A DNA stretch of 64,000 nt from Opisthorchis felineus (Eukaryota > Platyhelminthes > Trematoda > Opisthorchiida > Opisthorchiidae). Under the pieces are notes generated by a model. The model was given only the letters and a program-made list of their open reading frames with translations, was not told where the DNA came from and searched no databases. Location: NCBI GenBank assembly GCA_004794785.1, contig SJOL01009667.1, positions 463,981 through 527,980 on the forward strand. Reading direction: 5' to 3'. Both the position numbers and the translations under genes were made by a program. This document shows, piece by piece, positions 23,560 through 50,800 of the stretch (position 1 is its first letter; every line of letters begins with the position of its first letter).

Positions 23560-25010
23560 CTTGGATGCACGAGCGCCATTGAGGGCGCGACTGGGCCATG
23601 CCCGACAATGTCTCTTACCATTGGTGTGCCCCGTCTCGGGATCCCCATCCAGGGAGACGGCAATGACCAGCACAGCTGAGTTTGCTGGCAATGGTTTCTA
23701 CACGTCTTCGCCAAGTCATTGTTTAACCTCCCCTGGCTCATTTCCACCCTTCTCGTGGTTGTGCAAAACGGGTAGTTCGAGGGAGTCGATCGACTGGCAT
23801 TTGGAGCACGTGGCCAAGTCAGCGCAACCTATGCAGTGTGATCAGTTCATCTGTCGTGGCTGAGTTATTTTTTCCGGAAACCATTCGACGTACTTCAGCA
23901 TTGCTGATCCGACGTTACCACCAGACTCGGGAAGTACCATTCCAAAGGCGCGGAAAACGACACTCGTCTCGGTAGACGATGTTTTGGCGTGCGTACCAGA
24001 TGACCGAGCCACCGCATTTGGTGGTGCTAGATGTTTTCCGCGATTGAAGTACCTGCGTTGCAACCAAATACCTGTTCTCTAATCACCTCGTTACTAATCC
24101 GCTGACGCCATCTGAAACCAGCAACTCTTCTGAGGCATCGGTGGTCGAAACCTGAAGACGCCTCACATCATCTGTCCGCAGAGGCCACGTCTCGCATCCA
24201 TACATTAACGCAGCCCTCACTGTAGCCTGGTACACGCGACCCTAAGACCCCGTGGTATGCCCTTTTGAAGCCACAGGTGATGCATACTACAAAAGTGCTT
24301 CGAGCCTTCGAGATTCTTGCATTGACTTCATCAGACACATTCCCGTCAGAGCTAATACAACTACCGAGGTATGTAAAATTTTCCACAACCTCCACTGATT
24401 CTCTTTGAAGTTTTGGGGGTATGTTGAGAGGCTGCACGTTATATAGCATAACTTTGCACTTTGAAGGTGCTAGGCGCATGCCGAAAGATGGTATGACGGT
24501 GGTTAGTCTATTCAACATGGCTTGTGCTTCGCTTTGGTCTTCAAAGATGAGGACGATGTTGCATGCGTACTCCAGATCGACAAGGTTCTCACCAGCAACA
24601 ATTTGAGCATCGGGGTTTCGATGACCTCCCAGCATTCGCTTTATTATTTCATCAGTGACGAAATAAAAAGTCGTTCAGCTGTAGCATCCTTTCGGTGCCC
24701 ACCTGCCATGCCACCCGAAAGAAGCACCTGGCTGGGATACTGCCAGGTTGTCCAATCCGAGACAGGGGAAGTCGAGATGATGAGGCCGGGTTCGAACCAT
24801 GGACCTTCCGGTTAGTAAATTCGCGCTCTAACCACTGAGCCATCCCCCCCGAAGTTAAACATGTATAGAGAGAGTGGACCTCCCTGCGGGACACCATTTT
24901 CTCTAGAGAAGCTTTTGGAGTGCTCACCATACACTCTCACAAGCCCAGAGGCATGTGAATATAGGGATCGGAGCCAATTACTCAGCAGTTTGACACATTC
25001 GTCTGCAGGG
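23560..25010 (-). mobile_element. RTE-like LINE fragment interrupted by a SINE
   Basis: On the minus strand the RT reads CVKLLSNWLRSLYSH, VRVYGEHSKSFSRENGVPQGG and MFNF, then a SINE (24,664-24,850). It resumes with FVTDEIIKRMLGG, ENLVDLEYACNIVLIFED, SFGMRLAPSKCKVMLYNVQP and VVENFTYLGSCISSDGN. After a frame break come [25 protein letters not shown], a second LGHVLQMPVDRLPR and HCRLPGWGSRDGAHQW near 23,640. The YADD active site is YACN (24,558-24,569). Two LGH segments suggest an internal duplication or a join of two copies. Confidence 0.8.
24664..24850 (-). mobile_element. tRNA-derived SINE (copy B)
   Basis: A-box GGCTCAGTGGTTAGAGCG and B-box GGTTCGAACC are intact; the tail reads CAGCTGAACGACTTTTTATT. 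It splits the RTE frame between FNF and VTDEI. Flanks AACTTCG and TATTTCG form a poor possible target duplication. Confidence 0.85.
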
Positions 25011-25550
25011 AGCTGGCCTGGCCCGATAGCGCAGAGTGTAAGGCGTAATTGTCTGACCCCTAATGCGGCTGCTCACAACAGGTGCCTTTTGGGCCGCACT
25101 AGACTTAAATTTCGAAAGCATTTGTGCCGTATTGAGTAATGCGCGGGTTTTCACGGCCAACCGTTGGGCGATCGGAGTGAGTGGTTTTTAGGGCCGGTTT
25201 TTTCCAACGCATTTTTCCTCGGAGGCAGCATAGCTGCTTTCATAAACATGGACATATTGGTTACCAAAAGGAAACACGTTACTACCTTCACATCCCTGTC
25301 CCAGAGGACAGCACGACTTTATCACCAGACAGCCTCGTAATACGATTTCTCGCAGTACGGTGACTTCCTGTTCTCCGTTGGGCTGCTTTCAGACATCTTC
25401 CTGGCCTGGTTGGGCCTTGAAGAACTGAGTTCCAGACCGAAGCCTTAGGCTCGAAAATCTGACTGGAAGACAGCAGTGTCTGGGGTAAATGCTAGCCTAT
25501 CAAATTTTTTAGAGGACGAGTCGCCACACATGTTCAAGCTCCCAACCAGG
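25008..25550 (+). repeat. Family X dispersed repeat, copy 2
   Basis: An inverted relative of 21,700-22,166. It starts with an A-box-like TAGCGCAGAGTGTAAGGCG and CTAATGCGGCTGCTCAC, with no clear B-box. Its 3' part (about 25,438-25,550, including GACGAGTCGCCACACATGTT) recurs at 62,625-62,760. Confidence 0.55.
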
Positions 25551-26053
25551 TGTGATAGACTGTGATTGTCGCACGGACACCTCAATATGTGTGAATGGGT
25601 CACGGTGGCATGAAAGCCGTTACACCATGGTAAAGTCTAGTCTCTCCTTGATGGAGTGGATCATGGTACCTTCATTGTAAAGTGATAGTCTCAGCGAGTC
25701 TGCTTCGTATGGCATCTCCCAATTCTCTTGGGGCTGCGATGTAACTTGTATCTACAGAACCGGCCGACGTCCCCCTCAATGGACCGCTGAATAATTCCTC
25801 AAGAGGCTACTAAGGCTAACCCGGTAGCCACCACACATCGTCAGACCCCATATGCTCCAACGTCATCCATATGAAAACCGGCCATCTGTGTGACCATGTC
25901 AGTTCTTTCGTATGTTGACAATTGTAATAGACTCAAGACTTCGGGAATTCACCGAAATTATTCTGATTAGGACAATAAGACCAGTCGTTTGCACCCAAAA
26001 GTTAATTTTTGAAGGCCCTTGTCCACCCTTGAGTCGATTCCATGTGGCACTCT

Positions 26054-26200
26054 TCTGTGGTTCGAACCCGACCTCTGCCTCTCGAATTCCCCTATCTAGG
26101 CTTGGGTACCCTGCAGTATCCAAGCCCTCATGCTTCCTTCTGGTGGCATGGCAGTTAGGCACCAGAAGGGTGCTGCAGCCGAACGATTTCTTCCTTGACA
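26054..26200 (+). mobile_element. 5'-truncated SINE copy
   Basis: The B-box GGTTCGAACCCGACC and the body (CTCTGCCTCTCG, TAGGCTTGGG, GGCATGGCAG, GCAGCCGAACGATTT) are present. The A-box half of the tRNA head is missing or unrecognisable. Confidence 0.7.
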
Positions 26201-26642
26201 TTGTTTTTTCCACTTTTTTCCACATGCCACGTATCCGTATGTTTTACGTCGATGACCTTTGAAGTGTCACCATCTCACAACTTGTCTTCTTGTTAAATTA
26301 ACGAAATAAATGCATGGAATACTGGTGCTAATGCTGGAGTCTGTCCAAACCCCAAAGTTCAGACCGCTGCTGCAGAGGACTGTTCTGGTCTGATGATTAC
26401 AGATGACATCAAACAGGAAGCAAAGTGCGTTTGGATAAAAGATTAGTATTATCCACACTCCAGCATGCACCCTGCGCATGTGAGATGCGAAGTCATGCTT
26501 TGGAACGTTCTGCCTCTGAACATGCCTTCATAATCCCAGGTGAGGCACCGGAGATCATGTGGAGTTTGACATACACCGGTAGTCCTGCTAGCCATGACAG
26601 AAATGTATCTGACGGATTTAGTACACTGAGAATAAATATCAA

Positions 26643-26822
26643 TTCGTTCAGCTGTAACACCCGGTGCCTAGCTGCCATGCCATCCGAGGGAAACACGACG
26701 GCGGGGATACTGCCAGGTTGCCCAAGCCTAGACAGGGGAAGTCGAGAGGCAGAGGTTGGGTTCGAACCACGAACCTTCCGGTCAGTAAATTCGCGCTCTA
26801 ACCACTCGAGCCATCTCGCCCC
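26643..26822 (-). mobile_element. tRNA-derived SINE copy
   Basis: The minus strand shows GGGGCGAGATGGCTCGAGTG, TTAGAGCGCGAATTTACTGA, GGTTCGAACC and the CAGCTGAACGAATT tail. Confidence 0.85.
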
Positions 26823-27099
26823 GGCGGATGATTTAAATCTTCTCCTGGTCCGTAACCATTGAGGTCTTGAGGCCGTTGCTGATAACATGGTGTGAGTGGA
26901 TTCGTAATAAGCAGGAAATAAGTGTCTGGTTGTGCAGTCGCGGCCGACATCAAGCACCATAAAGTGCGACGGCTTTGACATGCTGAGTCGTCACATATCG
27001 AGTCGTATTCTGCTGCGCGCACCTTCAGAATGGTGCAAACTGTGACATGGACCACGTGTGATCTAGAATAATTGTATGAAAGAGGTTACGAAAAGGTTT

Positions 27100-27425
27100 A
27101 GGCGCTGCTGATACGGTTGGTTGCCCTCTAACCCTACCTGTTCTTGGCTGAGGAAGTTGTCCGATACGTCGTCTAACCGATGTCAGTGTCGTTCGTGCTA
27201 TCAGTTCCTGTTCAGACCGACCATATGGGATTTTGGAAGTACAGACACCTCGGGGTGGTGCGCCAGTTTTCTTTTGCCGTCCATTCCCCAGTATGAGGCC
27301 TTCTTACATATTAAAACCACTGTGTGGTTGTACGGCACCAAAGCATCAGTTTCAACACAAATGCTTCTCTGATGATGGTGACTGGTGCATTGTTATCGAT
27401 GGTGGGGATGAGGGGCTTACATAAA
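27100..27425 (+). mobile_element. RTE-like LINE 3' end
   Basis: The C-terminal coding tail (WLRKLSDTSSNRCQCRSC, then YQFLFR) is followed by a 3' untranslated end. That end contains GGTTGTACGGCACCAAAGCA and a GATGATGGTG tail. The same end occurs near 53,950-54,022 and 58,070-58,135. Confidence 0.65.
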
Positions 27426-28384
27426 ATTTCGGAATGGGTAGCGATGTGAGACCTCCCACTCAGTGCCATTCGAGCGATTAAGCCTGGGATCCACTTTCTG
27501 GATACCGTTGAGTCCATTCGTAACTTAGGCTTTATGGTTCGCAGTAATGTTATGCCTAATGATATGTCTTGTCACTACGCCAGTGAATTACAGCGGGGGG
27601 GGGGAAGGTCCGTGGTCTGGAACTGATTAGAAGCACAAAAAAGATGCACATGAGAAAAATACAAATCACAAGGTGGTTTTGTTGGGGAAATCAATATCCC
27701 CCAAAACTCTGTATCTTTATGTATGCTATGTATGCTAACAAACTTCTGGTATATTTTCAAGGTCAAACTATGGATATACATATGCACTATCATTTTTCCA
27801 TGATCGCCTGTTAATCGCATGTTGTTCGGAGCATCAAAGTTATGTCCAAGGTTTTCGTCTTTTTACTATTCGCCGTACTAGGAATCGGGATCAGGCAACA
27901 TAGCTGGGGATATAATATCGTCACAGTCCGCGCATATTATCGTTTGCTCGCTGCGTGATCGAAACATAACAGGTTTGAGGTGGACTCCAATATGACTTCC
28001 GGAGAATTGGAACCTACTTGAACTGGGAAAACAGGTGAGGATAAAATGTTCTTGGTGGAAAGGAGAAAGAGAAGAGTCGTGCCCTACAACAAATGAAGGG
28101 ATCTTGGTAGAGGTAGATGAATGGGTACGAGGCCTCTCCTGCCCCCGGATTCAGGAGAATACCAAGTTGGTTCTGATTATGCGACTGATGTTTAGTTCGC
28201 CTCCTTCGGAAATAGGGAGTACTTAGTCTTTTCACAAAATCAGTTTTATGTTGAGAAGGCAAAATACTAAGATAATAAATGTCTTTTTATCTGTTTCATG
28301 GTAAGTTTTGTTCCTCTAGAACATTTGGCTTTCTATATGACCTATTGGCTGTTTCTCAGATGACAGTCGGTCTGTTCGCCGGGC

Positions 28385-28572
28385 TTGGCGAGATGGCTCA
28401 GTGGTTAGAGCGCGAATTTACTGACCAGAATGTCCGTGGTTCGAAACCGACCTTCGCCTCTCGACTCCCGTTGTCTAGGCTTGGGCAACCTGGCAGTATC
28501 CCAGCCCTCGTGCTTAATTCGGGTGGCATGGCAGCTAGGCACAGAAAGGGTGTTACAGCTAAACGGTTTTTT
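28385..28572 (+). mobile_element. tRNA-derived SINE copy
   Basis: Complete head (GGCGAGATGGCTCAGTGG, GGTTCGAAACC) and body, ending ACAGCTAAACGGTTTTTT. A short GGCTT on both sides could be a target duplication. Confidence 0.85.
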
Positions 28573-29358
28573 GGCTTTCTATGTTGTCTTCTATGGGGTC
28601 GGACAGCGTTCAATCGTGTTTAGTGTCCTTAGACTGGGTAAGTGGAGGATGACCTTGGGATTTTTACTTCCATTGCTTACCAGGTGGCTCGGCGAAGGTT
28701 CTGTAACCAGAGATACGCTATCTGGACATTTAGCCCGGCTGCTCTGACGGATCTATCTGGATGTCTTTAGTCAAGTGTCGTCATCTTCCCGGAAGAGTGA
28801 AGTATTTCAGACCTCTGCGTGCGGTCGATGAGTCGATCATATCAAAAGACATTTTGAAAAAGCTGGACTTCAAGCCCGTAAAATCTATCTGTTTTTCTTT
28901 CAATCCGTTCGTTGGTCGAACGGAATCGATCAGGTACCGTTGCTCGGTTCATAATTGACTCTACTTCTGTGTTTTAGAGAGGTATGTCGTATCCTCAGCA
29001 ATCCCCGTTGGAGGTCGACAAACACAAATTTGGTTTTCAAATCTAGGGTCTTGTCGGATAACCATGCGCCGGTGATCGAGGTTGTGTACAGTATGGTCCT
29101 TCTGGCTATTTTCATTTAATTACTGCTCTTGCAGGTAATGGAAATATTGTGCTCATAAAAACAGACAACCTTTCAATTCGGGAAATAATTGATGTTATCT
29201 ACGCCCAGTCTTTGGTTAATCCACACGAATAGTTTTTGAATACATTTTTCTGTGCCCAGAATGCCTTTTCGTCGTTTTTTATATTCTATTTTTCTGAAAG
29301 CTACTTAATGGCTGCCGCGTTCTAGACTGCAGAATAGCGTATTGGCTGATAGACAAAT

Positions 29359-46619
<17,261 letters not shown>

Positions 46620-47776
46620 ACCTGTTCACCGGTAAACACCGATCAGTCTTATTTTCACTTGATTTTCGAAGAGACCATGCATTTGCGCCACAAATATACT
46701 CTTTTTTTTACAGGACCTATCGTTTTTCGCGTTTTGTTCTTTTTTTCGTTTGATTGGGTCTTTTGTTTGTTGTGCTGAACCAATCATTCCTAGCTTCAGT
46801 TGGATTTAATGCTGTATTGCTTATAAAAACTACTTTCAGAGTGGTTCGAAGCCGGTAGTGTTATGGGAGCAGAATATCTTGGAGGGTTGTCATACGTGTT
46901 CCTAGGGGATTATTCATTTCTTGGGGTAACAGGCAGTCCGAAATATCGCTAGCCCCGTTCTATTTGCTTGAGGTGGCTCGCCGGATGGCGACAAATCGCT
47001 CAACAGCCCAACAGAAAACCTATCCTCATCATCCTGGATTTGACTATGCAGATAGACCACTTACACAAATAGCCTAGCTGCGTGAGCTCCTGCGACCTGT
47101 TGTTCTCCCTTGACTGCATTATTCGAACAAGACGGTGACATTTATAGTAACCCTACCAGCCATACTCTAGACATCAATCTGTTGAGGGCGAAAGACCCGG
47201 TGTGGCTGTGGCATATCTTAAATTATGTCCTTTGTTGGAACTACCCTCGGGAGAATGACTGACTCTCATGAGTATCATGTACTGCAACCAACGATACCGA
47301 TTATCTGAGGCAAGTTGACGACCAAGGTAATTTGCCACAGTCAGACACCGTTGGCTGGAGGTCATTTTGATTAGACGACCAGGTCTTTGGTTGCCTCTCT
47401 TCGCCTGGATGACAGCACCAACTTCGACACGGGCCTGGCTTGTGGGTCTTCCTCAGAAGATCACCATACGGTGATCTTACGTCATGATCATACGTCCAAA
47501 CCATTTCAATCCACTTTGATGAATGTGTATGATCAGTTTTGATACACATTAATGCTTGCTTTCGACGCTTACCTGCCTTGATTTTTCGATGTCCGTTAGT
47601 CAGCGATCCCGTTGTTTAATCCCCATTGTTCATGTTTGTTAAACATTTCTTCACTATGTCCTGCCGACACAAGTCGTCAATTTCCCAATCTCATCTTCGT
47701 CTCTCTCTTGTCCAATGTTATCGGTTGTAACACCTCACTCCAAACCTCGCATTTTTCCGCGTTCTCTTTCCACAAG
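46620..47776. other. PRMT3-COG7 intergenic region
   Basis: About 1.16 kb on the same strand. It holds a 9-bp perfect hairpin (AAGATCACC / GGTGATCTT around ATAC, 47,457-47,478) and no recognisable promoter. Just before COG7 lies a pyrimidine-rich tract ending CTCTTTCCACAAG. Confidence 0.6.
47760..47776 (+). promoter_or_regulatory. Splice acceptor before COG7, candidate spliced-leader site
   Basis: CGTTCTCTTTCCACAAG precedes GAT, the second codon of COG7 by alignment with vertebrate and insect starts (M-D-F/L-S). The frame upstream has no ATG back to a TAG at 47,597. No ATG followed by GT exists in the intergenic region to give a cis-spliced start exon. Flatworm spliced leaders end in AUG, so trans-splicing here would create the start codon in frame. 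Confidence 0.6.
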
Positions 47777-47866
47777 GATCTTTCACCCTTTTTGGATCCA
47801 CAGTTCGACCACAAACAATGGATTAATGAAGTTTTAACCGCATCTACGGGTGACCACAATGTAGAA
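47777..47866 (+). CDS. COG7 exon 1
   Basis: Thirty codons, [18 protein letters not shown] then [12 protein letters not shown]. Spacing matches the vertebrate start exactly from residue 2. Ends in phase 0 at GTGAGT. Confidence 0.85.
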
Positions 47867-50800
47867 GTGAGTGAAAATCCTGACACAAGATAACTTGGTG
47901 CATGGAGAGATAATTATGAATACCAGCGTATTGTACCGTTGATTATTTGTGCCTAAACTCAGGTTTCCCGTGTGTCATAGCGCTTATCCCTTACTTGGAT
48001 AGGTCTTCGGTAATGACAGGCTCGCGTACCTCATACAGCGTTTGCTAGTTGCTGATCTGTTGATACCGTCTCTTTTCTGTTATAGCAACAGGCTTCCGAG
48101 CTGGTTCTACAACTCCAAGCTCAGATGAAGGTAGGCTTAATACCCACATATACTCACCATCTCCGTGGTATTCTCCACCGATTCTAGTTTCATTCATCAC
48201 TTGTCTTGTTTGCGTTTCAGGAAGTCATGCAGTCGATCGAACGGTCATGCCAAGAAGCTGTTCATTGTGTTCCGCGGTGAGTTACCCATTCCAGTCTGGT
48301 CAATTTCTTTTTTCACATCTACATCCCACAACAAAACTTCTTGACAACCCCGCTTTCGTAGCATACCTATTGTATTTGGAATCCTGCTGCACCAAGGTTT
48401 TGCACATTCCTGAACAAACCCTAGATATATGCTTTTGGGAATTCCCAGTGTTGCAAAATCATGGAATAACGGTGGTTAGCCGCGTCGGATATTTTGGCAC
48501 TCACATGTGCTGCCGATAGACGGAAAACAGTTGTCTTCTCTGTGTGCATCACATTTTTCAATCAGAAGCGGACTGAACTTCAGAAAGACAGATGACCCCA
48601 CCTATGTCCTAACTGGATACGTCCTCGTTTTTGGAAGATGACATTTTACGAACAGTTTGGTTCTTGAGCTAACCACAGACTGTAATGAAAGTTCACGGTC
48701 TCGTTCACTTTCATGTCGTTTTTAAGACCAAACTAGTCGTTTTAAGGTTAAACTAGGCACAAACTGGGCTTACCAGATTGACACATTTCGTACTGTATGA
48801 CATCCGGGGCTTGGTCTGTGAACTTGAATCTGTTTGGAAGAACCGCATCATTTTTATTCAACGCACAGAATCTATCGTAGATAGAGTTTCGGAAGTGATC
48901 CCTTGTTTTGGCGTGTGTTTTACACCTTAAAAGTAAAGAATCTTGCCTCAAGGTGTTCACTCCATTTGTGTTTCTTCGAAACTTCAAACCATGTTGATCG
49001 ATTTCAATGTCCTCCGGGCTGAGGACCCAAAATGTCTCAAACTATTTGATCACCGGTAGTGTTAGTTAGCTCTGAAGAACGAAGTTCTAGCCGTTCGTGA
49101 AACACACTCACTTGCGCACCAATTTGGTTTTGCCTAGAAGATCGATTGAATCCAGCTGTACCTCTTGTTTATGATGTTCTTCAACTGAATGTGCTCCGTA
49201 AGGCCGCGGTATCGCATATCGTTCCAACCCAATCCTGAGGTGGCCTTATACAGCATATTCAGTTGAGCAACACCGTTGACGAGATATTAAGCTGGGTTCA
49301 CTTGAGTTTCTCGTCAAAACCGAATTCGTGCGTAAATGGGCGTCGTTCGCGAACTAGGTACTATTTGGGTTCAAGTAGAACATACTTTTGGCAGAAACTC
49401 GAGGACTGCGCCTACCTGGTGAGTCCAAAGAAGGGCTAAGTCGGTCATAGACTGTCCAAGAGTTTTCAGCAACCTTATGGGTAAGCATATTCCATCGGGA
49501 AGCTTCAGCCAGTTTAACTCAACTTGAGCACCACGTCAAGGTGGTAGCTTTTGCCTTTGAGCAAGAATTGCTGAATGCTAAGTGTTCCCCAGTGAGGTGT
49601 TTTAACGTACATATTGATGTGCACGGGCATCTTGAATCAGTTTTGGGAACAATTTTGATGAATTTCACCACAACAAAATGCGTTACAGCGTCAGTGCCGC
49701 TATACGAAGGTAGATTACTGGTCTGTTGAAGCAGTTTTGTTTTACCATGTTTTCCAGCTTAGTAGGTTGAAGTGAAGTGAAGGAGACAGACAAGCGTCCT
49801 TTGTCAGTACGACACTCTCGCAAGAGGACCGTCAGATATTTGGGTGATGCAGCGCATATGCAGCGTGCGCACGGATTAGGCGCATATGCAGCTATCGGTG
49901 TGTTTATGTTCTCCTCTACCCCGTTGATGATGATACATACATGACATATTGCGAGGTGTTATTGTTTCAGAAGCTTTCTTCAGTCTCTCATATATTTTTT
50001 TAAAATAAACAGGACTGTACACAACAGTCAGGAAAAAAACAACAGGGATCACGAGGTAGATAAAAGGAATCATGAGCTGTAGTCGTGGCAAATGTTGAGT
50101 TTTGTAGACGATAGTGTAACTCCTGTCGCAGATTTTGACGTCCTGTTCCGCCCACTACAGTAAATCAAAGGGCACAGCAGGTTGAGGTAGCCTGCTATTT
50201 ATGCAGTCATCACGGAATTTACCCCAAGGTCACGCTGGAAAATTTCGTGAGGGGGCGTGAAGCAGCGAGCCAAAGGTACTCGCTCCTAATTAACTAAAAT
50301 TCTGACCAATCAGGGCGTGCCTCCGTAGCCGGCTCGCGACACATTCGTCCAATCGACGTGATGTTCGGTTAGTTAAAGCAGTAAATGAATCGATTAAGAG
50401 CGAATCATTGGTGTCTGTAGACAAAGAGTTCGAGATGACTCATTGGTTCAGGTGCGAACTTGTTGACCGGAATGTCTGTAGTTCGAGCCCAACTCCGGCA
50501 TCTCGACTGCTCACGTCTAGGCTTGGGCAACCTGACAATATCTCAGGCCTCGTTCTTCCTTTGGGTGACGCGCCAGCTAGGCACTGAAAGGGGTGTTGCA
50601 GCTGAACGACTATTTATTTATTACTGTTAAACAAAGAACTTTCGCTTTATCGCTTCCCCATCTACTGCGGAAGGTTGCGAGGCCCGTTCAACCAAATGCC
50701 GTTCGGTGTGCACAAGTAGGAAAGAAGGAGGACCGTTCAGTCGAGAGTGACGGGGATCAATTCCATGCGATATTTCTCGGCTCTTTATGTTATATTACAA

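Larger units (their letters stand above)
25551..29358. other. Intergenic, repeats only
   Basis: Contains three SINE copies and one RTE 3' end, listed separately. The stretches 27,425-28,380 and 28,575-29,358 hold only short chance frames and a run of ten G at 27,595-27,604. The upstream region and promoter of PRMT3 should lie at the right end, but no box could be recognised. Confidence 0.4.

Noticed and set aside
22525..25010. One RTE copy with an inverted 5' part (twin priming)
   Set aside because: The inverted endonuclease piece lies beside the 3' end of the other piece, the wrong side for twin priming. They are better read as two insertions.
28385..28460. Possible tRNA genes at the SINE heads (also near 20,540, 24,790, 26,760, 44,160 and 50,440)
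   Set aside because: They have A and B boxes, but each is followed by the same 120-bp body and T-rich tail and the acceptor stems do not pair. They are SINE promoters, not tRNA genes.
48748..48987. 79-codon minus-strand frame in COG7 intron 3
   Set aside because: Basic composition but no motif; probably chance or an unrecognised repeat.
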